The notes under the pieces were generated by a model. The model was not told the DNA's origin. It was given only the letters and a program-made list of their open reading frames with translations, and made no database searches. From Sphingopyxis sp. PET50 (lineage in GTDB: Bacteria; Pseudomonadota; Alphaproteobacteria; Sphingomonadales; Sphingomonadaceae): DNA of 64,000 nucleotides. Where the stretch lies: assembly GCF_025244705.1 (NCBI RefSeq), contig NZ_CP104207.1, forward strand, positions 2,914,001-2,978,000. Direction: 5' to 3'. Position numbers and translations under genes: made by a program. This document shows, piece by piece, positions 52,860 through 62,602 of the stretch; the stretch's first letter is position 1; each line of letters opens with the position of its first letter.

Positions 52860-53630
52860 CTTTTTGTGGGACTTTTTTGTTGCTGTCTGACGCCGAACTC
52901 GACCGTTACGCGCGCCAAATCATCCTGCCGCAGTTTGGCGGCGCCGGTCAGGCGAAGCTGAAGGCCGCGCATGTCGCGGTAATCGGCGCGGGCGGGATCG
53001 GCTGTCCGGCGATCACTTATCTGGCGGCGGCGGGGGTGGGCTAAGCTGACGATCATCGACCATGATGTCGTCGAACTGTCCAATTTGCAGCGCCAGCCCT
53101 TGTTCACCGACGCCGACATCGGTGCGTCCAAGGCCGGGGTCGCGGCGGACGCGGCGCGGCGGATCAATCCGCATGTCGAGGCGGTGCCGGTCGTGAAGCG
53201 GTTCGACAGCAGCAATGCCGGGGCGCTGCTGGCGGGAGCGAGCCTGATCCTCGACGGGTGCGACAATTTCGAGACGCGGCTGGCGGTCAACCGCGCCGCG
53301 GTGGCGCTGGAAATCCCGCTGCTGTCGGCCGCGATCGGGGCGTTCGAAGGGCAGGTGGCGCTGTACGAGGGATGGCGCACGGACGCCCCCTGTTATCAGT
53401 GCCTCGTCGGGGCCGATCCCGACCGCGAGGGGATCAACTGCGCCGAGACCGGGGTGATGGGCGCACTCGCAGGCATGGTCGGCACGATGGCGGCGCTCGA
53501 AACCGTGCGCGCGCTGACCGGCTGGGGGTCGAGCCTGGCGGGGCGGCTCGCGATCGTCGACATGCTCGAACGGCGCTGGCGCGAGGTCGGGATCGGCAAG
53601 GATCCGGAGTGCGCGGCATGCCGGGGCTGA
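52856..53630 (+). pseudogene. ThiF/MoeB-family adenylyltransferase (frame broken near 53041 as given)
   Basis: The first part has [20 protein letters not shown] and the nucleotide loop [20 protein letters not shown]; after the break LTIIDHDVVELSNLQRQPLF and ILDGCDNFETRLAVNRAAV follow. CTAAG at 53041-53045 stands where CCGG would give GVGRLTIID. The end holds a cysteine pair (DPECAACRG) with CYQC earlier. Members activate small sulfur carrier proteins for molybdopterin or thiamin. Start at ATG 52856 or TTG 52877. A DsrE-like gene overlaps the end. Confidence 0.85.
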
Positions 53631-53983
53631 GCATCATCGTCGCGGGCGCGGACGGGCGGCGGCTCTATGCGGCGCTCGAGACCGCGATGGCATCGGCGGC
53701 GCTCGGGCGGCCGACGCGAATCTTCCTGCAGGGCGAGGCGGTCGCGCTGCTGCGCGCGCCCGTCTCCTTTGCCGGCGACGCCGCGCGGCGGGCGGCGGGG
53801 CAGCCCGATCTGGCCGGGATGGTCGAAGAGGCGATCGCGATGGAGGTCGGCCTGTTCGCCTGCCAGTCGGGCATGGCGCTGGCCGGGCTGACGACGGAGG
53901 AGATGGCCCCGCAGGCGCGCGCCGCGGGGCTGGTGAGTTTCCTTGGCGGACTGGGGGCCGGGGACCGGCTGGTGGTGTATTGA
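53618..53983 (+). CDS. DsrE-family protein
   Basis: A 121-residue protein from ATG 53618 inside the end of the ThiF/MoeB gene. LSIIVAGADGRRLYAALETA, RIFLQGEAVALLRAP and EVGLFACQSGMALAGLTTEE show the DsrE/DsrF fold, with a Cys in FACQSG. Such proteins work in sulfur transfer, which fits the ThiF neighbour. Function inferred from context. Confidence 0.75.
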   Translation: MPGLSIIVAGADGRRLYAALETAMASAALGRPTRIFLQGEAVALLRAPVSFAGDAARRAAGQPDLAGMVEEAIAMEVGLFACQSGMALAGLTTEEMAPQARAAGLVSFLGGLGAGDRLVVY

Positions 53984-54018
53984 CCCTTTCCCCTGCCGCT
54001 TGCGGGAGGGGAGAAGAG

Positions 54019-54744
54019 TCACGGATTCTGGCACACCTTGATGTCCCTGGGCGCCGGGCGTTTTCCCTCCGGCACGAAGCGCGCGAGATAGCCGCCGGCG
54101 TGCTGCTTGTCGTCGTAGGAGACGAGCTTGTAGCCCACCGCCTCGAATTCGCAGACGAGCAGGCGGAAGGGGGTGCCATGGTCGGCGATCGGGCGGTCGC
54201 CGTCGACGACGAGCACCTGCCCGCCTGCGCGCAGCGCCGGACGCAGCCGCCACAGGAAGGCATAGGGTTCGCCGATCTCGTGATACATATGGACCATGAA
54301 GACGCGATCGAAGCTGTTCGCGGGGAGGCGCGGATCGTCGACCGCGCCGAGTTTGACCGAGACATTGTCGAGCCGTTCGCGCGTCACGCGATCGGCGAGC
54401 CGTTCGATCACCTCGGGCATGATGTCCTGCGCGAGCACGCGCCCGCCGGCGCCGACGCGCTGGGCGAGGCGCACGGTGTAATAGCCGTCGCCCGCGCCGA
54501 TGTCGGCGACGGTCATGCCGGGGCGGACGTCGGCCGAGTCCATGACGTCCTCGGCCTCGTTCACCCGGTCGCGCGCTTCCTCGGTCGACCATTTGGTCGA
54601 GACGGTCGGCGCGACGGGGCGGTCGGCGGGCGGGAAGTCGCGCGCGGTTTCGGCGCGGGCGGCGTCGTCGTTCCACGGCGCATCGCAGCCGCCGAGCAGC
54701 GGCAGCGCCGCCAGCGCGGCGAACAGGGCGGCGCCGCGGAGCAT
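54019..54744 (-). CDS. Lipoprotein SAM-dependent methyltransferase
   Basis: A 241-residue protein. Lipoprotein signal (ALFAALAALPLLGGCDAP) and a class I methyltransferase domain with VRPGMTVADIGAGDGYYTVR, FDRVFMVHMYHEIGEPYAFL. Members of this export-targeted group are common in proteobacteria; substrate unknown. ATG 54744 overlaps the prfB stop, so it is coupled to prfB. Confidence 0.8.
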   Translation of the reverse strand: MLRGAALFAALAALPLLGGCDAPWNDDAARAETARDFPPADRPVAPTVSTKWSTEEARDRVNEAEDVMDSADVRPGMTVADIGAGDGYYTVRLAQRVGAGGRVLAQDIMPEVIERLADRVTRERLDNVSVKLGAVDDPRLPANSFDRVFMVHMYHEIGEPYAFLWRLRPALRAGGQVLVVDGDRPIADHGTPFRLLVCEFEAVGYKLVSYDDKQHAGGYLARFVPEGKRPAPRDIKVCQNP

Positions 54745-55871
54745 CAGTCGATATCCTCCACCTCGACCTTTTCGCCGGTCACCTTCTGCGACAGCGCCGC
54801 CGCCATGAACGGGTCGAGCGCGCCGTCGAGCACGTCGCCGGGGGCGGTCGAGGTCACGCCGGTGCGCAGATCCTTCACCAGCTGATAGGGCTGAAGCACA
54901 TAGGAGCGGATCTGGTGGCCCCAGCCGATTTCGGTCTTGGCGGCATATTCGCCCGACGCCGCCGCCTCGCGCTTCTGCAGCTCGGCCTCGTACATCCGCG
55001 CCTTGAGCATGCCCATCGCGGTCGCGCGGTTCTTGTGCTGCGACCGGTCGTTCTGCGACGCGACGACGATGCCGGTCGGGATGTGGGTGATACGCACCGC
55101 CGAATCGGTCGTGTTGACGTGCTGCCCGCCCGCACCCGAGGCGCGGTAGGTGTCGATCTTGAGGTCGCCTTCGTTGATCTCGATGTCGATATTGTCGTCG
55201 ATCACCGGATAGACCCAGACACTCGAAAAGCTGGTGTGGCGGCGCGCCGAACTGTCGTAGGGCGAGATGCGGACGAGGCGGTGGACGCCGCTTTCGGTCT
55301 TCGCATAGCCATAGGCATTCTCGCCCTTCACCAGCATCGTCGCCGATTTGATGCCCGCCTGTTCGCCCGCCTGATATTCGACCAGCTCGACCTTGAAGCC
55401 GCGCTTTTCGGCCCAGCGGCTGTACATGCGCTGGAGCATTTCGGCCCAATCCTGGCTCTCGGTCCCCCCGGCACCGGCGTGGACCTCGATATAGGCGTCG
55501 TTGGCGTCGGCCTCGCCCGCCAGCAGCGCCTTGATCTTGTCCTCCTCGGCGCGCGCGGCGAGCGCGGCGAGGCTGGCGACGGCATCGTCGACCATCGCCT
55601 CGTCGCCCTCCATCTCCGCAAGTTCGATCAGCTCGGCGGTGTCGGCGCATTCGCTTTCGATCGCGCGCGTCGCGGTGATCGCCTCGTCGAGGCGGCGGCG
55701 TTCGCGCATGACCTCCTGCGCGGCCTTCTGGTCGTTCCAGAGGGTCGGGTCCTCGACCTTGGCGTTCAGCTCGTCGAGCCGCCGCACCGCGCGGTCCCAG
55801 TCGAGAAAGCGGCGCAGCAGCGCCAGCGCGGCGTCGATCTTGTCAATATGATCCTGCGCTTCGGCGCGCAT
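54744..55871 (-). CDS. prfB: Peptide chain release factor 2
   Basis: A 375-residue release factor in one frame, without the programmed frameshift found in many bacteria. [20 protein letters not shown], the GGQ loop [20 protein letters not shown], and [13 protein letters not shown] end ([20 protein letters not shown]) are conserved. It recognises UAA and UGA stops. A lipoprotein methyltransferase follows, PBP1A precedes. Confidence 0.96.
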   Translation of the reverse strand: MRAEAQDHIDKIDAALALLRRFLDWDRAVRRLDELNAKVEDPTLWNDQKAAQEVMRERRRLDEAITATRAIESECADTAELIELAEMEGDEAMVDDAVASLAALAARAEEDKIKALLAGEADANDAYIEVHAGAGGTESQDWAEMLQRMYSRWAEKRGFKVELVEYQAGEQAGIKSATMLVKGENAYGYAKTESGVHRLVRISPYDSSARRHTSFSSVWVYPVIDDNIDIEINEGDLKIDTYRASGAGGQHVNTTDSAVRITHIPTGIVVASQNDRSQHKNRATAMGMLKARMYEAELQKREAAASGEYAAKTEIGWGHQIRSYVLQPYQLVKDLRTGVTSTAPGDVLDGALDPFMAAALSQKVTGEKVEVEDID

Positions 55872-56067
55872 GTTCTTGCTCCTGATAGAAATGAGGACAG
55901 GCCATAGAGGCTGGCGCGGCGAAGGGGAAGATTGTTACCCCCACCGCATCGAAGACGAGGCGCTCGTTCGCGCGTAGCGAGAACCAACCGAGGCATAGGT
56001 CTCGACTTCGCTCGACCTAGTCCCTCGTCTTCGCTCGGGAAATCGGGTTTGCGGAATATGTTGCCAT

Positions 56068-58584
56068 TCAGATGATGCCGCCGCGATCCTCGAGGAAGTC
56101 GCTGTCGCTGCGGCGGCCGTTGCCCTGCTGCACCGGAGCATCCTGGCGCGCGGCGGGCTTGGCGGGCTTGATCTCGGCCTCGCGGATCGTCCGGCGGGGT
56201 TCGCTTTCGGGCTTGAACGCCTCCCAGATAATCGACGCCTTGGGGTCGGTGCCTGGCCAGCTGCCATAGACGCGGCGGCCCGACTGGCGGTCGATGCGCA
56301 CCATGCGGATGCCCTTGGGCGCAGCGAACGGGATCGGCTGGCGATCGTCGAGCGCGACGAGTGCGAAATCCTTGAAGATCGGCGCAGCGAGGCTGCCCCC
56401 CTGCGCATAGCCGCCCATGCTCCGCGGCTGGTCGAAACCGATATACATGCCCGCGACGACGTCGGGCGTGCCGCCGACGAACCAGACGTCGTTCGGGCCC
56501 GTGGTTGTCCCCGTCTTGCCGAACAGCGGCACGCCGAGGTCGCGCAGCCGCACCGCGGTGCCGCGCTGGACGACGCCTTCGAGCATATGCACGACCTGAT
56601 AGGCGGTGAGCGGGTCCATCAGCTGCTTGCCCGACTTGGCGAAGCGCGGCATCGGGCGCCCGTCCCAATCCTTCTTGTTGCAGCCTTCGCAGGGTTTCCA
56701 GTTCACCGGGAAGATCACCTTGCCACGGCGGTCCTGGACGAAATCGATCACGCGCGGCTTGAGTTCGCGGCCATGATTGGCGAGCATCGCATAGGCATTG
56801 GTGATCTTTTCGACCGTGGTCGAGCCGGCACCGAGCGCGGTCGAGAGATAGGGTTCATGCTCGCCGATGCCCATGGTGCGGATCGTGTCGACGACCGGTT
56901 CCATGCCGACCTGGCTCGCGGCGCGCACCGTCATCAGGTTGCGCGACTGTTCGAGGCCCCAGCGCATCGTATGTTCGCCGCTGCCGCCCGCGCCCCCGAA
57001 GTTGCGGAAGCATTTCTGGCCGAAACGCGCGCCCTGATAGACGCAGAACGAGCCGTCGACGATCATCGTCGCGGGGGTCATGCCATTGTCGAGCGCGGCG
57101 GCATATACGAAGGGCTTGATCGTCGAGCCCGGCTGGCGTTCGGCCTGGGTCGCGCGGTTGAACGGCGACAGGCGGACGTCGAAGCCGCCCTGCATCGCAA
57201 AGATACGGCCCGAATGCGGGCTTTCGGCGATGAAGCCGCCCGACACTTCGGGGATGTTGCGCAAGGCATAGCTGTCGCCGCCGGTCGATTTGACCGCGAT
57301 CAGGTCGCCGGGGCGCATCGCCGAAAAGGCGCTGCCGCCGGTCTTGCGATAACCGAGCGTCGCAGCGCTCGCGGGCAGGCGGCCGGTGTCGCCGTCAGCG
57401 AAGCCGAGGCGCGCCTCGTCGGCGCTCTTCGACAGCACGGCGGCGATGCGCCAGCCGTCGTAATCGATGCCGATGAAGCTCGACGCAAGGCGACTCTGCC
57501 ACTGGTCGTCGGCCTCGATCGTCGCGATCGGCCCCGACCAGCCCTTGCCCGCATCGTAGCGGATCAGCCCTTTGCGCAGCGCGCTCGTCGCGGCAGCCTG
57601 CATCTTGCTGTTATAGGGTGTGCGGACCCAGAGGCCGCCGGCATAGGCGCTGTGCGGACCGTCCTCGGCCGTTTCGCCGAACTGGGCGATCAGCTGGCGC
57701 CGCACCTCTTCCATATAATAGCCGCCGACCTGCGCGACCGCGGTGTTGCCGGTGCTGGTGAGGCCGAGCGGCATGGCGCGCGCGGCGTCGCGCTGCGCGG
57801 TCGTGATCCAGCCGTTCTGCTCCATCGAACCGAGCACGAAATTGCGCCGCGCGACCGCCTCGCTCGCAAAGCGCGCGCGGCCATATTTCTCGGGCGCCTT
57901 GGGCAGGATGGCGAGGAAGGCCATTTCGTGGAGCTGGAGCTGGTCGACATCCTTGTCGAAATAGGCGCGGCTGGCGGCCTGGACGCCAAAGCTACGGCGG
58001 CCGAGCGGGATTTCGTTGAGATAGAGTTCGAGAATCTGTTCCTTGGTCAGCGCATCCTCGATGCGCATCGCGAGGATCGCCTCGCGCACCTTGCGGCGAT
58101 AGCTAAGCTCGTTGGTGAGCAGCAGGTTCTTCGCGACCTGCTGGGTGATCGTCGAGGCACCGACGGGGCGGCCACTGCTGGTCAGATTGGTGACGATCGC
58201 GGTCGCGATGCCCGGATAGTCGATGCCGCCGTGGCTGAAGAAGGTCTTGTCCTCGGCCGCGAGGAAACTGCGCACGAGGAGCTGCGGATATTCGCTATAT
58301 TCGAGCTGGACGCGGCGTTCGCGCGCATAGCTGTGCACGGGCTTGCCCTCGGCATCGCGGACCATCGTCGGCAATGGCGGCTCGTAATCGCGCAGTTGCT
58401 CGACCGACGGGAGGTCGCGGGCGAAGATCAGCCAGATCAGGAACAGGCCGACGAGGCCGGTGAGCAGGAGATAGCCGAGCCAGCGGAACCAGCGGCGAGT
58501 CCACATGGTGCGAACCCAGGCGACGACGGCATTGCTGTCGCGACGCAGGCGATAGCGGAAGTGGGACGTGGTCTCGGCGGCCAT
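56068..58584 (-). CDS. mrcA: Penicillin-binding protein 1A
   Basis: An 838-residue bifunctional enzyme. Membrane anchor (WLGYLLLTGLVGLFLIWLIF), glycosyltransferase domain with FLAAEDKTFFSHGGIDY and GASTITQQVAKNLLLT, and transpeptidase domain with PGSTIKPFVYAAAL (SxxK) and LFGKTGTTTGPNDVWF (KTG). It polymerises and cross-links peptidoglycan. The gap to prfB (55872-56067) contains a small palindromic stretch with TCTCGACTTCGCTCGA and nothing else recognised. Confidence 0.96.
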   Translation of the reverse strand: MAAETTSHFRYRLRRDSNAVVAWVRTMWTRRWFRWLGYLLLTGLVGLFLIWLIFARDLPSVEQLRDYEPPLPTMVRDAEGKPVHSYARERRVQLEYSEYPQLLVRSFLAAEDKTFFSHGGIDYPGIATAIVTNLTSSGRPVGASTITQQVAKNLLLTNELSYRRKVREAILAMRIEDALTKEQILELYLNEIPLGRRSFGVQAASRAYFDKDVDQLQLHEMAFLAILPKAPEKYGRARFASEAVARRNFVLGSMEQNGWITTAQRDAARAMPLGLTSTGNTAVAQVGGYYMEEVRRQLIAQFGETAEDGPHSAYAGGLWVRTPYNSKMQAAATSALRKGLIRYDAGKGWSGPIATIEADDQWQSRLASSFIGIDYDGWRIAAVLSKSADEARLGFADGDTGRLPASAATLGYRKTGGSAFSAMRPGDLIAVKSTGGDSYALRNIPEVSGGFIAESPHSGRIFAMQGGFDVRLSPFNRATQAERQPGSTIKPFVYAAALDNGMTPATMIVDGSFCVYQGARFGQKCFRNFGGAGGSGEHTMRWGLEQSRNLMTVRAASQVGMEPVVDTIRTMGIGEHEPYLSTALGAGSTTVEKITNAYAMLANHGRELKPRVIDFVQDRRGKVIFPVNWKPCEGCNKKDWDGRPMPRFAKSGKQLMDPLTAYQVVHMLEGVVQRGTAVRLRDLGVPLFGKTGTTTGPNDVWFVGGTPDVVAGMYIGFDQPRSMGGYAQGGSLAAPIFKDFALVALDDRQPIPFAAPKGIRMVRIDRQSGRRVYGSWPGTDPKASIIWEAFKPESEPRRTIREAEIKPAKPAARQDAPVQQGNGRRSDSDFLEDRGGII

Positions 58585-58668
58585 AGGCCTTCGCCTCTAA
58601 AGCGTGCATCGGCGAAAGGGAAGTATGGTTGCGGTGGGGCGCTGATCCGGAACCGTCGGAGCTTTATG

Positions 58669-58820
58669 GGTTTCGCGCAAAGACGCAAAGGCACAAAGAG
58701 GTTGCGATTGCCGCGAAGCGGCTTTTTCGCCGAACTATAGCCTCCTGTCGCATCATTGAGGGAGAATGGGGCCTAGCGGCCCCGGCCCCTTCTTCGTGTC
58801 TTTGCGTCTTTGCGCGAAAC
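58669..58820. repeat. Palindromic repeat, ACAAAG family
   Basis: TTTCGCGCAAAGACGCAAAG faces CTTTGCGTCTTTGCGCGAAA. It lies between the PBP1A start and the end of the PLP enzyme gene. Confidence 0.8.
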
Positions 58821-58828
58821 TTCTTTCC

Positions 58829-59965
58829 CTAGCGCGCCCTGCCCCGTGCGCTCACCGGCCAGATCGCGACCAGCGTATCGCCCTCGACGACATGATAATG
58901 GTCGTAGAGGTTCACCGTCGGGTCGCAGTGCGGGACGGTGAGCGTCACCGGGTCGCCGGGCGCCAGCGCCTCGCCGATGCCGGGCGAAATCAGCGCGGCA
59001 TGTTCGTCGCCCATGAAGGCGAAGAAGGCGCTCTCGGGGGCGCCACGCCGCACGACCGCGACGCCGCCGTCCGTGGACAACGCCTTGTAGCCCGCATCGA
59101 TGGTGACGAGGCCGCTATGGTTGGCACTGACCACGCGCGCATCGACGCCGAGCGAGGTTTCGAAGGGAACCGGGCCGTCGCCTGTCAGGTCGCAGTCGAG
59201 ATATTGCTTGTCCATGAAGACATAGGACCCGGCCTGAAGCTCGGTGAAGACGCCGAGATCCAGGTCGATACGGTGCGTGCCGGTGCCCGACCCGGTGACG
59301 ATTTCGGGCGGATGGCCCGCGTCGGTCAGCGCGGCAATGACGGTGCGGAGATAGGCGGTGCGCTCCTCGATCGCGGCGCGGCGTTCGGCGAAGCTCTCGA
59401 TATGCTGCTGCGACCCGCAATAATATTGCACGCCGCGGTAGCGGAGATTCGGAAGCACGGCGATCGCTTCGGCGAGCGCGACCGCGGCTTGCGCCGAGGC
59501 GACGCCGGTGCGGGCGATGCCGGGATCGATGTCGATCACGACATCGAGACGGGTTTCGAGCGCGGCGTCGAGGCTGGCGGCGACGGCGGGGTGATCGACG
59601 ACCGCCATCAGCCCTTGGGCCTTGCCCGCCAGCGCCGCCAGCCGTTCGATCGCGCGCGGCGCGGCGACGGGCGAGGTGACGAGGATGCCGGTCACGCCGC
59701 CTGCCGCCAGCACCTCGGCCTCGCCGATCTTGGCGCAGCAGACGCCCACCGCCCCCGACGCGAGCTGGCGCCGGGCGATGTCGATGCTCTTGTGGGTCTT
59801 GGCGTGCGGGCGGAGGCCGACGTCGTGCAACGCGGCGAGCGACGCCATCGCGGCGATATTGCGGTCGAGCGCCGCGAGATCGACGACGAGCACCGGCGTG
59901 TTGAGGTCGGCGCGGCCGCCCTGCTGGCCGACCAGATGGGCGTGCAGCGTCAGATCATCGGTCAT
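58829..59965 (-). CDS. DSD1-family PLP enzyme (D-threonine aldolase / D-serine dehydratase type)
   Basis: A 378-residue fold-III PLP protein. LNTPVLVVDLAALDRNIAAM and LRPHAKTHKSIDIARRQL hold the PLP-lysine; VPHCDPTVNLYDHYHVVEGD near the end holds the metal-binding His and Cys of DSD1-like enzymes. Family members cleave D-threonine or dehydrate D-serine; the exact substrate is open. It ends ten bases before the oxidase gene begins on the same strand, so the two are probably one operon. Confidence 0.85.
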   Translation of the reverse strand: MTDDLTLHAHLVGQQGGRADLNTPVLVVDLAALDRNIAAMASLAALHDVGLRPHAKTHKSIDIARRQLASGAVGVCCAKIGEAEVLAAGGVTGILVTSPVAAPRAIERLAALAGKAQGLMAVVDHPAVAASLDAALETRLDVVIDIDPGIARTGVASAQAAVALAEAIAVLPNLRYRGVQYYCGSQQHIESFAERRAAIEERTAYLRTVIAALTDAGHPPEIVTGSGTGTHRIDLDLGVFTELQAGSYVFMDKQYLDCDLTGDGPVPFETSLGVDARVVSANHSGLVTIDAGYKALSTDGGVAVVRRGAPESAFFAFMGDEHAALISPGIGEALAPGDPVTLTVPHCDPTVNLYDHYHVVEGDTLVAIWPVSARGRAR

Positions 59966-59974
59966 GCGAACGCC

Positions 59975-61230
59975 TCATGAAAAAAGGGCTTCCAGATGGG
60001 GGTTGAGAAATTTGCCCGCGGGATCGGCGGCGCGGCGGACGGTGCGATAGCGGTTGGCCATCGGGTAGAGCGTATCGACATCGGCGCGGGTCAGCGTGTG
60101 GCGCTTTGCCCAATGCGGGCGGCCGCCGTTGGCGCGGAAGATCGCCTCGGCATCGGCAAAGACGCCCCGCCAGGGCATTTTCGCATATTGGTGCATCGAG
60201 ATCGCCGCGACAGGGCTAGGCGTTCATCGGGCTGATCCAGATATCGTCGGCGGCGACGGTGCGATATTCGAAGGGAAAGGTGACGGCCAAGCGCTTCCGG
60301 CGGATCCAGCCGACGACCTCCGCCAGCGTGTCGAGCCCGGCGGCGCGCGGCATTTCATATTCCATTTCCTCGAAACGGATCGTGCGGTCGGAAGGGAAAA
60401 TAGTATGTGCAGGCCCCCGGCGGCGCCCGTCCATATTGGTCTTCATCATGCCGCGCTGGAGCATCGGGGTGAGGAAAGGCAGTTTTGCGGCGACGTCGAG
60501 CACGCGGCGGAACGCCGTTTCCTCCATGTCGGTGGTGCTCGGCGGCGGATCGCACGGGTCGCACGGATCGAGCGTTTTCAGGATCACCTGGTCGGCATGG
60601 GGGAAGAACCAGAACTCGATATGGCGGTGTTGTCGGGCAAGCTCGTCATAGCTTTCGCGGATTTCGTCCCAACGGCGTTTTTCGATGCGTTCCGACAGGT
60701 GAAAGGCGGGGACGACCGCGACCTCGATCTCGGTCGCGATGCCGAACATTCCCAGCGACAGCCGCTGCGCCTGATAGAGGTCGGGATCGGCATCGACGTC
60801 GCACCAGCGCGCCTCGCCATCGGCGCCGATCAGGCGGAAGCCGCGCGCCATCGTCGCAAGGCTGCCGAGATCGACGCCGGTGCCGTGCGTGCCCGTCGCC
60901 ATCGCGCCCGCGAGCGACTGCGGATTGACGTCGCCCTGGTTGGCGAGTGCGAGCCCCTCGTCCCACAGCGCGGCGGTCAGCCGCTTGATGCTCCAGCCGG
61001 CGGGGATGCGCGCGGTCTTGCGGTCGGGGGCGACGGTGATCCGGCCGGGAAGCGCGTCGAGGCCGAGGATGAGCTCGTCCGATTCGCAGAGCGGCATGAA
61101 GCTGTGGTAGAGCGCCGGTCGCGCGGACTTTCGTCGCGCTGCGGATCAGGCTCGCGAGTTCGTCCTCGCTTTGCGGGCGGGTGACGGCAACGGGCGCGGC
61201 GACGCTGCCCGACCAGTTGCTCCAGCCCAT
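59975..61230 (-). pseudogene. FAD-linked sugar 1,4-lactone oxidase (frame broken twice as given)
   Basis: From ATG 61230: MGWSNWSGSVAAPVAVTRPQ and, after a break near 61115, SFMPLCESDELILGLDAL, NQGDVNPQSLAGAMATGTHG (FAD-binding), and the ALO domain; after a second break at 60216-60220, SMHQYAKMPWRGVFADAE and a C-terminal FLNPHLEALF. At the first break GGCGCTC fits GGCGCGCTC; at the second CTAGG fits CCGG and gives SPMNAGPVAAIS. The group oxidises sugar lactones such as D-arabinono-1,4-lactone with FAD. Substrate uncertain. Confidence 0.8.
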
Positions 61231-61297
61231 GCCGTTCTCCCCTCCTTTCGTAAGGAAGCTGTCGATACGGCAGACAATGATCAACACCAAATTTCAT

Positions 61298-61328
61298 CGT
61301 CATTGCGAGCGAAGCGAAGCAATGACGA
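61298..61328. repeat. End-only copy of the CAATCCAGAG-family repeat
   Basis: CGTCATTGCGAGCGAAGCGA followed at once by AGCAATGACG. The two ends of the family meet with the middle part missing. Confidence 0.7.
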
Positions 61329-61334
61329 AGTAGG

Positions 61335-62602
61335 TCAGTTCGCCGCGATCTGGCGCGCGAAGTGGATCTGCACCGCGTCGCGGACCCCGCGCGCGATCTT
61401 TTCTGGCCCGCGGCCGAAGCGAGGAAATCGGCGTCGCCCTCGTTCGAGATGAAGCCGGTTTCGAACAGCACCGACGGCGTGTCGGGCGCCTTCAGCACGA
61501 CGAACGACGCGAAGCGGTGCGCGGTCGAGCGGAATTTGACGTCGTCCGACGCCTCGCGCTGGAGCAGGCGCGCGAAGTCCGACGCGACGTTCATCGTCTC
61601 GCGCTGCGTCAGGTCGAGCAGGATCGACGACACGTCGCTGCTGTGCGCGCCGAGGTCGACGCCGTTGATGATATTGGCCTTATTCTCGCGTGCGGCGAGG
61701 CGGGCGGCCTCGCGGTCGGAGGCGACTTCGGAGAGCGTGTAGATCGACGCGCCGCTGGCCTGCTGATTCTCGGCGGCGTCGGCGTGAATCGAGATGAACA
61801 GGTCGGCCTTCAAGCGGCGCGCGATGCCGTAGCGTTCCTCAAGCACCAGATAGCGGTCGTCCGAGCGGGTGAGCGCGACGCGGACGCGGCCCGAGGCGAT
61901 CAGGTCGTCGCGAATCGCGCGCGCGATGCCGAGCGTGATGTCCTTTTCGCGCTTGCCGCTGTGCGGATTGATCGCGCCCGGATCGTGCCCGCCGTGCCCC
62001 GCGTCGATCACGACGAGCGGCAGGCGCGGATTGGCCGGCCCCTCGATTTTGGGCAGCGCGACCGCGGGTTTCGGTTTGCCGATCGGCACCGTGACGCTGT
62101 AGCGTTTTTCGGGCGGCTTGGCGCGGAACTGCGCCGCAGCGGCTGAAGCTGGAGACGGGGGCCGCGCGAGGCGCGCTGGAATTCGTCGGCGGAGACCGGC
62201 TGGAGCCGGAACGACAGGCTGCGCCCGTCGGCGGCGAAGCGTGCGTTCGACACGAGCGCCGAGCTGGTCGAGGTCGAGCACGACGCGCGCGGTATCGGGA
62301 CCCTGCTGGCCCTGGCGAACGGTGCGGACGAGCCCCGAGCCCTGCGGCGAACGGCTAGGCCTGCGCGCCCGCGATGTCGAGCGCGATGCGGTCGGGACCG
62401 GCAAGCAGCAGCGTCGAAGCGCCCGCGACCAAATCGTCGAAGCGGACCGTGACGTCGCCGCCCGAAATCTCGATCGCGCCGATATTGCCCGCCAGAACCG
62501 CCGCAGCGTGGCGCTCAGCGACGACAGGAAGAGCGTGGCGAGAAGCATGATGCGGTTATGCCGCCGGGCGGGACGATTGGTCCAGTCTTTATCCGAAAAC
62601 AT
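61335..62602 (-). pseudogene. N-acetylmuramoyl-L-alanine amidase with AMIN domain (five frame breaks as given)
   Basis: C-terminal amidase_3 domain: LPLVVIDAGHGGHDPGAI (zinc His and Glu follow later in VLFETGFISNEGDA), with RVALTRSDDRYLVLEERYGI. The N-terminal AMIN domain reads GNIGAIEISGGDVTVRFDDL after repair. Breaks lie near 61425, 62140, 62255, 62355 and 62503. At 62140 and 62355 the GCCGGC motif restores the frame; at 62255 GGCGCGCTC does. Start at ATG 62602 or 62548. It cuts the peptide from glycan and splits daughter cells. Probably intact in the cell. Confidence 0.87.

Noticed and set aside
55000..55871. Programmed frameshift in prfB
   Set aside because: The gene is one open frame of full length.
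13588..62359. CTAG strings as footprints of an excised transposon
   Set aside because: The restored frame needs CCGG at the place of CTAGG, not simple removal of a target duplication, and some copies read CTAAG or lack a G instead. A misread motif explains all forms.
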